Below, one piece after another: positions 42,016-46,873 of a stretch of 46,873 bases of DNA. The number at the start of each line of letters is the position of its first letter. The first letter of the stretch is position 1. The notes below the pieces were generated by a model that was not told the origin of the DNA, did not search any database, and worked only from the letters and a program-made list of their open reading frames with translations. The position numbers and the translations under genes were made by a program. Source of the DNA: Geobacteraceae bacterium (GTDB lineage Bacteria > Desulfobacterota > Desulfuromonadia > Geobacterales > Geobacteraceae); the NCBI GenBank assembly GCA_017861285.1, contig JAGFXO010000009.1, forward strand, positions 1 through 46,873, read 5' to 3'.

Positions 42016-42579
42016 TTAATCCGGATTGATCCTGGTAATCTTCGTCCCCTGCAAGCCCAGCCCGGCCATAAGACCCTTCTGGTCGAAGAAAAACGCATAG
42101 ATCTCTTTTCTCGCTGTTGTGGTCGTAAGCGCTTTGGCCACACCAGCATCCACGATGACGATACTGGGGCCGACGCCAACCTCCCAGCCGCCGCTTTTGT
42201 CGAGATAGGCGAGGGCGGAATCGGTCATGAAGAAAAGGGCGTAGCCGAATTTCTGCAGGCCCGCCTGCAGGCCGTACGAGGCAGCGACTGTATTGTAGTA
42301 ACCCACCGTTTTCCCCTGTATCCGCAATGCCCCCTCTCCGATCTGGCCGCCCCAAATGAAACCACCCTTGATGATGCTCGGGAAAACGAGGATGGCTTTG
42401 GCCTCTTTAGCCAGCAACCGTGCCGAGGTATTGTTCTCGATAAGCTTCGGCAAGGCAGCGTCGACTTTGCTGTCGATTTCAGCCTTGCTTGCAGCCATTG
42501 CACGGCCGGTATCCAGAATCGTCAGGGTCGTGATTCCGAGAAGGATAGTAATTGCGAACATACGAATGATAGTTGACAT
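42016..42579 (-). CDS. YSC84/SYLF-domain lipid-binding protein
   Basis: 187-residue exported SYLF-domain protein. A signal peptide (about 1-29) precedes the conserved LLAKEAKAILVFPSIIKGGFIWGGQIGEGAL and GYYNTVAASYGLQAGLQKFGYALFFMTD segments. Members bind phospholipids; the bacterial role is unclear. Start chosen at the second ATG (42579), because GGAGGAG then stands six bases away; the ATG at 42585 is too close. Its upstream region carries the promoter-like element and palindrome pair also found before the DUF4105 operon. Confidence 0.88.
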   Translation of the reverse strand: MSTIIRMFAITILLGITTLTILDTGRAMAASKAEIDSKVDAALPKLIENNTSARLLAKEAKAILVFPSIIKGGFIWGGQIGEGALRIQGKTVGYYNTVAASYGLQAGLQKFGYALFFMTDSALAYLDKSGGWEVGVGPSIVIVDAGVAKALTTTTARKEIYAFFFDQKGLMAGLGLQGTKITRINPD

Positions 42580-42652
42580 GGTCATCTCCTCCCTACCGAT
42601 AAATTTGATTTCCCTTCCTGATCATCGGCAGTTTCACCTATGATAGGTTTAC

Positions 42653-42673
42653 AATCCCAGATTCGTGCCAATT
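42653..42673 (-). promoter_or_regulatory. Sigma54-like element, copy 1
   Basis: Minus-strand TTGGCACGAATCTGGGAT, about 73 bases before the YSC84 start. The -24 half (TGGCACG) is perfect; the -12 half reads TGGGA instead of TTGCA. An identical 21-base copy is at 45848. Confidence 0.5.
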
Positions 42674-42765
42674 CATTGATATCCGGTTCATGAGGTGTAA
42701 GTTGTCATAATGATTGAATATCTTTAGTGAATTGATGAATCGCTGAATCGGCCTGCCTCAACATG

Positions 42766-42800
42766 AAGGCGATATATCGCCTTTAGTACGATATTTCGCC
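42766..42800. promoter_or_regulatory. Paired palindrome, possible enhancer, copy 1
   Basis: Perfect palindrome AAGGCGATATATCGCCTT followed by a second, degenerate site with ACGATATTTCGCC, 93 bases upstream of the sigma54-like element. A diverged copy of the same two-part pattern stands at 45976. Confidence 0.55.
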
Positions 42801-42806
42801 TTGCTT

Positions 42807-44753
42807 TTACGGACCCCGGTCTGTGGAAGGCGCCGGAGGAGCTGAAATCGGCGGTTCTTGAGGCGGTTCCGCTTGTACCGGCCCGGCTACCTGGACACCA
42901 ACGTGTTCCATCAGAATCCGCCTGACTTCCTCGATGGTGAAGGGGTGCCCCTGGCAGGAGTGGCCGGAACGGACGATGAACTCCGATGCCACTCCGTCGA
43001 TATGGGCGCTCTTATACTCGACTACCCCATCGTTTCCTGTTTCGATCGCCATGCCAGGCAGCACGGCAACGATGGAGTGTCCCGTTACCCCCGGCCGCAG
43101 CGGGAGCTTGACCAGGGACTGGAGCAATGGGTTGTCCGCTGACATTCCATCGATGCTGGTGGGGACCCTTTTGCCCATAGAGGCCGGCAATTTGAGCTGG
43201 GTGGAAAGCTTGTCGAAGAAATTGGCCGGACTGAATACCAGATCGATGGGGAGCGTCACGACCCCCCTGATCAGGTTTCGCACCCATTGTTTGGTCAGGA
43301 AACTTCCCCGGTGAGGGGTTGAAATGAAGACTACCCGTGTGACAAAGGGGAGAGGCTCAAAGAGGAGCATGCGACGGGCAAGGTCCTTGGTCTCCACGTC
43401 AGCATCCAGTTCGTCAATGCTCTTGTCGCTGATGCTTTTCCAAAGATTGTCCCCCGGCGCCACCGCCGTCATTTTGGTCAGGAGCCCCCCCTGGCTGTGG
43501 CCGATCACCACCATCTGCTTCAAAGCCGGATCCTGCCCGGTCGGGTCCAGTTTCCCGACCGTGTCGGACAGGGTTTTACGCAGTTGAGCCGCGGAGGCGA
43601 CTATGAGGTTGTTGCTGTTGTACTGGAAGAACCAGAACTGATAACGCTTGCGGATGACCGGGTCTGCACGGAGGGTGTTGAGCATTTCAGCCCACCAGAC
43701 CGGACTGCTGGCCGTGCCGTGGACGAAGACCACCGGAATCCGCCCCCGCTCGTAGGGCTGGATGAGGATCATCGGCCTGGTTACTTTCAGTCCGGTTAGA
43801 AAATGCTTGCGTCCGAGTGCCCATATATCCCGATCGTCGAGACGGTAGGCCAGCGGCGTGGTGAAATCGGTCTCCAGGGGGACGGAGCGGCCGTTGACCT
43901 TCACCTCGGTATCATCATAGGCGGAGTAGAATTCCAGAGTCGCACTTTCCGTGCTTCTCCCAAGCTCCTTCACCTTTGCAGGGACACGGAGGAACGCAGT
44001 CACCGGCAGAACTCCTCCCTTGGGCATATCCGCCATTTTCGGGGTCAACGCGATGAGCGGCAGGCCCAGCCCCGGAGTCCGGTTGCGGACCGCGAGGCCG
44101 CGGATTTCATAGTCATCAGCCGGGATGAACCCCTCGATGTTCTCCAGCTTCCAGGCGAGGGTCTCCGGTTTCAGTGTCATGTTTAGGTCGCCCATCATGA
44201 GTTTCCGCGGTCCGCTCCTGAACTCCAGGGCACCGTCCTTTTTCGCGGGGAAAGCACGCCCCAGGGCCCGGTTGTATAGTTCGCAAGCCTCCCGGAAACG
44301 TGTGTCGTAAGCGGTAGGCGGGGGTTCCGTGCCATCGCCCAGAAGATAGAGGTAGGCATAGACCGCCGATTGGAGGAAGGAGTCATAAGCTTGAAGTGAA
44401 AGGTTGAACAGAAGCCGTTCACCGTCCAGATAGCTCAGTTCGGCCAGGGCAAAAAGGATATCCCGCCGGTCGTCTTTGATGGCGGTTTCGTGGAGGAACC
44501 GAATAGTGCCCTGCGGGTCATTGTGAAACGTCTCCTCCAGGTTGTATCGCTGAAGCACCGCCTTGGCGCTGTTGCTCAAGACTCCCTGGTTCAGGGGGTT
44601 GTCGGAGCTCAGCCGGTATGACTTCTCGGCGGAAACCCTGGATACGCCGATGGGGGTTGCGCATCCTGCCAGGAGGCCGAGCAGCAGCAGCGGCGCCAGA
44701 CATCGGAAGATGAGTAGCGAAACGCGGTGAGGTGACGTCGTTTTATCTTTCAT
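42807..44753 (-). CDS. Alpha/beta-hydrolase lipoprotein
   Basis: 648-residue lipoprotein (LLAGC, Cys31) with an alpha/beta-hydrolase domain in its second half. The oxyanion-side motif is VFVHGTASSP (343-351) and the nucleophile elbow is GHSQGG with Ser420. The first 330 residues are a family-specific N-terminal region. The C-terminus is Pro-rich. Likely a lipase or esterase acting in the envelope; the substrate is unknown. It follows the DUF4105 gene by eight bases, so both are one operon under the second sigma54-like element. Confidence 0.88.
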   Translation of the reverse strand: MKDKTTSPHRVSLLIFRCLAPLLLLGLLAGCATPIGVSRVSAEKSYRLSSDNPLNQGVLSNSAKAVLQRYNLEETFHNDPQGTIRFLHETAIKDDRRDILFALAELSYLDGERLLFNLSLQAYDSFLQSAVYAYLYLLGDGTEPPPTAYDTRFREACELYNRALGRAFPAKKDGALEFRSGPRKLMMGDLNMTLKPETLAWKLENIEGFIPADDYEIRGLAVRNRTPGLGLPLIALTPKMADMPKGGVLPVTAFLRVPAKVKELGRSTESATLEFYSAYDDTEVKVNGRSVPLETDFTTPLAYRLDDRDIWALGRKHFLTGLKVTRPMILIQPYERGRIPVVFVHGTASSPVWWAEMLNTLRADPVIRKRYQFWFFQYNSNNLIVASAAQLRKTLSDTVGKLDPTGQDPALKQMVVIGHSQGGLLTKMTAVAPGDNLWKSISDKSIDELDADVETKDLARRMLLFEPLPFVTRVVFISTPHRGSFLTKQWVRNLIRGVVTLPIDLVFSPANFFDKLSTQLKLPASMGKRVPTSIDGMSADNPLLQSLVKLPLRPGVTGHSIVAVLPGMAIETGNDGVVEYKSAHIDGVASEFIVRSGHSCQGHPFTIEEVRRILMEHVGVQVAGPVQAEPPQEPPISAPPAPSTDRGP

Positions 44754-44761
44754 GATTTACC

Positions 44762-45796
44762 TTACCTTTCCACTCCGGGCAGCCACTCACGGATGCGCCG
44801 GGAAAAGTCCGAATCCTTGTCCGCCCCCTGGGCTCTGGCGTTTATGTAGCTCCGCTTCTTCAGTTCGGCGAACGGCAGGCTCGTGTTGATCGTGCCCCGT
44901 TCGTACATCATCTCGTCGATGAAACCATTGACGATGATGCGCCAGTCGAACTTCGCATTCTGGTTATAGGGCGCGGTGTGCCCCCGGATATTGGTGGTGC
45001 AGTTGCTGGTGAGGGCGTTGTACCACTCGGCCCGTTCATGAATCCGGTTGACCTGCCGCAGGTAGTCGAGGAACACGTTGCGCGCCAGCTCCGGCTCCGT
45101 CTTCAGCCGGTACAGGTAGACATCCTCCTTGCGGTAATTGCTTCGCAGCCGCACCAAGTCGCGCTCATCAGCCACGATATAGGTAAGCTCGTACTGCTTG
45201 AAAAAGCCCTTGATGGCGGAGTACTCCTCCCCCTTCTCCTTGCGGGTCTCGATGGAGAAGCAGACCGGCCCCTGCCCCTCAAAGCCGAAGCTGAGCATGG
45301 TATGGGCGATCAACGGCGAGCCCCAGTAAACCAGGAACCCATCGACACTCCTCAGTTTCTCCAGGTCAAAGGTCCGGTCGTAGTACCGGCAGGTATAGTC
45401 GGTTTCGCTCCGGTAGTCGCAGTTCCGGATATTGTGGATGGTGACCTTGTCCCCTGCGATGGTTGCCGAGGGGAGCACCGCCACGTCCGACTGCCAGTCA
45501 CGGCTGTTGGAAGGTGGAATGGTGAGCCACCAGCCGACCACGAGTGCGAAGATGCAGAGGTAGGCGATGACTCCCCGCCGCCGTGGGCGCACCAGGAGGG
45601 GGATGAGGAGGGATATGATGCCGAACCCTCCCGCCGCCCATGGCCGCAGTGAAGGCGGGAGATTGGAGTACCAGATGGCCATGACCCCCCAGCAGGTCAT
45701 GAGTAACAGAAGCAGCCCCATGAATATCCAGCCGATGACCCTCCCGGGACGGGCAGGGCGTCCTGTTTTTCGTGTACCCGAAAATTTTCGTGGCAT
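44762..45796 (-). CDS. DUF4105 membrane protein (Lnb N-terminal-like)
   Basis: 344-residue protein with three N-terminal membrane helices (about 22-41, 52-69 and 76-93) and a periplasmic DUF4105 domain. Candidate catalytic residues, by analogy with the permuted cysteine-peptidase fold of Lnb, are His165 (HTMLSFGF) and Cys266 (TSNCTTNI). Lnb of Gram-positives transfers acyl chains to lipoproteins; Gram-negative DUF4105 proteins are less studied. Pairing with a lipoprotein hydrolase suggests acyl-chain or lipoprotein processing, which is inference. The ribosome-binding site is weak. Confidence 0.82.
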   Translation of the reverse strand: MPRKFSGTRKTGRPARPGRVIGWIFMGLLLLLMTCWGVMAIWYSNLPPSLRPWAAGGFGIISLLIPLLVRPRRRGVIAYLCIFALVVGWWLTIPPSNSRDWQSDVAVLPSATIAGDKVTIHNIRNCDYRSETDYTCRYYDRTFDLEKLRSVDGFLVYWGSPLIAHTMLSFGFEGQGPVCFSIETRKEKGEEYSAIKGFFKQYELTYIVADERDLVRLRSNYRKEDVYLYRLKTEPELARNVFLDYLRQVNRIHERAEWYNALTSNCTTNIRGHTAPYNQNAKFDWRIIVNGFIDEMMYERGTINTSLPFAELKKRSYINARAQGADKDSDFSRRIREWLPGVER

Positions 45797-45847
45797 AGAT
45801 TGGTTCCGCTACTTTCTTGTTATTGGCAGTATCGCAAACGATAAGTG

Positions 45848-45868
45848 AATCCCAGATTCGTGCCAATT
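45848..45868 (-). promoter_or_regulatory. Sigma54-like element, copy 2
   Basis: The same 21 bases as copy 1 on the minus strand (TTGGCACGAATCTGGGAT core), about 51 bases before the DUF4105 start. ATATCA also lies a few bases upstream in both copies. Confidence 0.5.
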
Positions 45869-45975
45869 TTATGATATTCTGCCCATATCTTTTTAAGACT
45901 TTGTAATCACACGATATTATCTGTGAATTGTCTGTGAATTGCGGTTTGTAAAAATTTGAACAGGTTGAGAAGAGA

Positions 45976-46004
45976 GTCGGTATATCGTCTTCGGTATGAT
46001 TTCC
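45976..46004. promoter_or_regulatory. Paired palindrome, possible enhancer, copy 2
   Basis: GTCGGTATATCGTC followed by GGTATGATTTCC, matching copy 1 in order and spacing with several substitutions, 108 bases upstream of the sigma54-like element. Confidence 0.5.
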
Positions 46005-46188
46005 CCGTGTTTTTGCAGCATGGTGATCAATAAGGGACGCATAATTGACAGTATAAAACGGAAGGTCGCCCACCTTGAATACCCGGGGCGACATTTCGTC
46101 CTCAAGACGAATTGGTGCTGGCATTGGAACCGGTGAACTGGAAAGCCTTTCCGGTATGATGTTTAATACACACGTAGTAGCGGTGACA

Positions 46189-46497
46189 TCACTCGACGAT
46201 TCGGACACAGTTCATGCTTCCGAACTCATTGGGAACACAGTCACAGCAGACCGGGTCGCTCTCCCAGAGCCCGTCGGCAAGAAAGCGATATTCGTACCTT
46301 CCGGGCGCCAGGGTGAGGCTCGCCTTCCACAACCCCTTCTTGTCCCTTTTCATCGGGGTTGCAAGGACATCCCAACCGTTGAAGTCACCTGCAAGGTAGA
46401 CATCATGTGCATCGGGTGCAAGGTATTCGAACGGGACTTTTTTAGTAACGGACTTTTTTGTTGCGACGCTTGCATCGGTCTCTTTCTTTTTTGCCAT
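46189..46497 (-). CDS. Stand-alone CBM48/AMPK-type glycogen-binding domain protein
   Basis: 102-residue protein. A Lys/Thr-rich N-terminal tail (about 1-20) is followed by an isoamylase-N/CBM48 fold: VYLAGDFNGWDVLATPMKRDKKGLWKASLTLAPGRYEYRFLADGLWESDP. Such domains bind alpha-glucans; alone, it may tether partners to glycogen. Start chosen at 46497 (MAKKKETD), because the upstream in-frame ATG at 46512 lies within the GGAGG-rich ribosome-binding site. Cytoplasmic. A palindrome and promoter lie upstream. Confidence 0.88.
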   Translation of the reverse strand: MAKKKETDASVATKKSVTKKVPFEYLAPDAHDVYLAGDFNGWDVLATPMKRDKKGLWKASLTLAPGRYEYRFLADGLWESDPVCCDCVPNEFGSMNCVRIVE

Positions 46498-46512
46498 CTC
46501 TCCTACCTCCAT

Positions 46513-46819
46513 ACTAAATAAAGTTAATTTTCGCCTGATAATTAGCCTCTCTTTCCATTAAGGCGATGATCTTGTTTAAAACTTTATATCATAAAGTTCC
46601 TCTGTCAATCGTTTCGCTGCGAAAGGCGGATTGCCCCGCCGATCCCGGTCATCAATTGAAAGCCGGTTGCGGCCGCTGCTTGAAGAAAATAAAATCTGTC
46701 CTACAATTCATAAGAATGATCCATCCCGAAACGGGGGAGAGTGGATAAGAGTGGGGATAAAGGCGGAGGAGAATTTATTCCGGCCAGTCAGAGTCCGGGA
46801 ATTGCTTGATTTAGGGAAA
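46513..46819. other. Intergenic region before the window-end repeat
   Basis: About 300 bases between the CBM48 start and the repeat. Besides the promoter/operator above it holds the palindrome TTTCGCTGCGAAA (46612-46624). No gene is seen. Confidence 0.5.
46580..46608 (-). promoter_or_regulatory. Possible promoter with overlapping operator for the CBM48 gene
   Basis: Minus-strand TTGACA (46608-46603) and TAAAGT (46586-46581), spacer 16. The palindrome AACTTTAT/ATAAAGTT (46580-46598) overlaps the -10 region. Confidence 0.4.
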
Positions 46820-46873
46820 ATGAAAAATGAGACAAAAATGAAGAAGGAGACAAAAATGAAGAAGGAGACAAAA
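46820..46873 (+). CDS. Possible 5' end of a gene with 18-base N-terminal repeats (runs off window)
   Basis: An open frame from ATG 46820 to the window end encodes three MK(K/N)ETK hexapeptides. The three 18-base units are nearly identical, the first with two differences. Each later ATG has AAGGAG six bases before it, supplied by the preceding unit. The gene body is outside the window, so its reality and product are unknown. Confidence 0.35.
   Translation, partial: MKNETKMKKETKMKKETK
46820..46873 (+). repeat. 18-base tandem repeat, three copies to the window edge
   Basis: Unit ATGAAGAAGGAGACAAAA. Copies start at 46820 (two substitutions), 46838 and 46856. More copies may follow beyond the window. 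Confidence 0.9.

Larger units (their letters stand above)
45797..46188. other. Regulatory gap between DUF4105 and CBM48 genes
   Basis: 392 bases with no credible gene. It contains the second sigma54-like element and palindrome pair, listed separately. The rest shows nothing I can identify. Confidence 0.6.

Overview
The window looks like chromosomal DNA of a Geobacter-like deltaproteobacterium (Desulfuromonadia/Geobacterales). This is inferred only from gene content: futalosine menaquinone genes, a split glycine decarboxylase, an HAE-type RND pump with many small envelope proteins, and moderate-to-high GC. No prophage, plasmid replication or conjugation genes were seen.

Layout. 1-3.5 kb: the 3' part of a GAF-GGDEF diguanylate cyclase, a lipoprotein of unknown function, an RluA-type pseudouridine synthase and a DUF2284 cysteine-rich protein. 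3.9-12 kb (+ strand): a B12-binding radical SAM protein, then UbiD-, UbiA- and UbiX-like genes with mqnE and mqnC (late and middle futalosine-pathway steps), then a ribonuclease D. 12-14.5 kb (- strand): prmA, rsmE and an acidic zinc-ribbon protein. 14.5-16.1 kb: a regulatory zone with a possible small RNA, a palindrome cluster, a tiny ORF and an orphan OmpR-family regulator. 16.1-22.2 kb (+ strand): a complete glycine cleavage and lipoylation operon, gcvT-gcvH-gcvPA-gcvPB-lipM-like-lipA. 22.4-25.1 kb: tRNA-Ser(CGA), a DUF559 gene enclosed by exactly inverted palindromes, and the conserved UPF0237(ACT)-UPF0210 pair.

25.1-40.0 kb (- strand): a run of envelope genes. In transcription order these are membrane fusion protein, RND pump, outer-membrane factor, MipA/OmpV, DUF3300, DUF2950, a small periplasmic protein, and a fused EutB-EutC ethanolamine ammonia-lyase with a twin-arginine signal peptide. 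A CPA1 antiporter, an AI-2E-family permease and a holin-like membrane protein follow. The tight spacing suggests that the pump-to-EutBC block is one transcription unit of about 12 kb. 40.1-46.5 kb (- strand): a potassium-channel-like protein, small periplasmic proteins, a SYLF/YSC84 protein, an alpha/beta-hydrolase lipoprotein with a DUF4105 protein, and a small CBM48-type protein. Two of these transcription units share a promoter-like 21-bp element and a paired upstream palindrome.

The observations I rate highest are: (1) the Tat-targeted EutB-EutC fusion, an adenosylcobalamin enzyme apparently sent out of the cytoplasm and sitting outside any eut operon; (2) the DUF559 gene between exact inverted palindromes that also supply its ribosome-binding site and C-terminus, resembling a minimal mobile element; (3) the shared sigma54-like promoter plus enhancer pair; (4) G-rich 7-8-bp repeat arrays placed just before four genes, three of them inside operons; (5) an 18-bp tandem repeat at the window end in which every unit carries both a start codon and a Shine-Dalgarno sequence.
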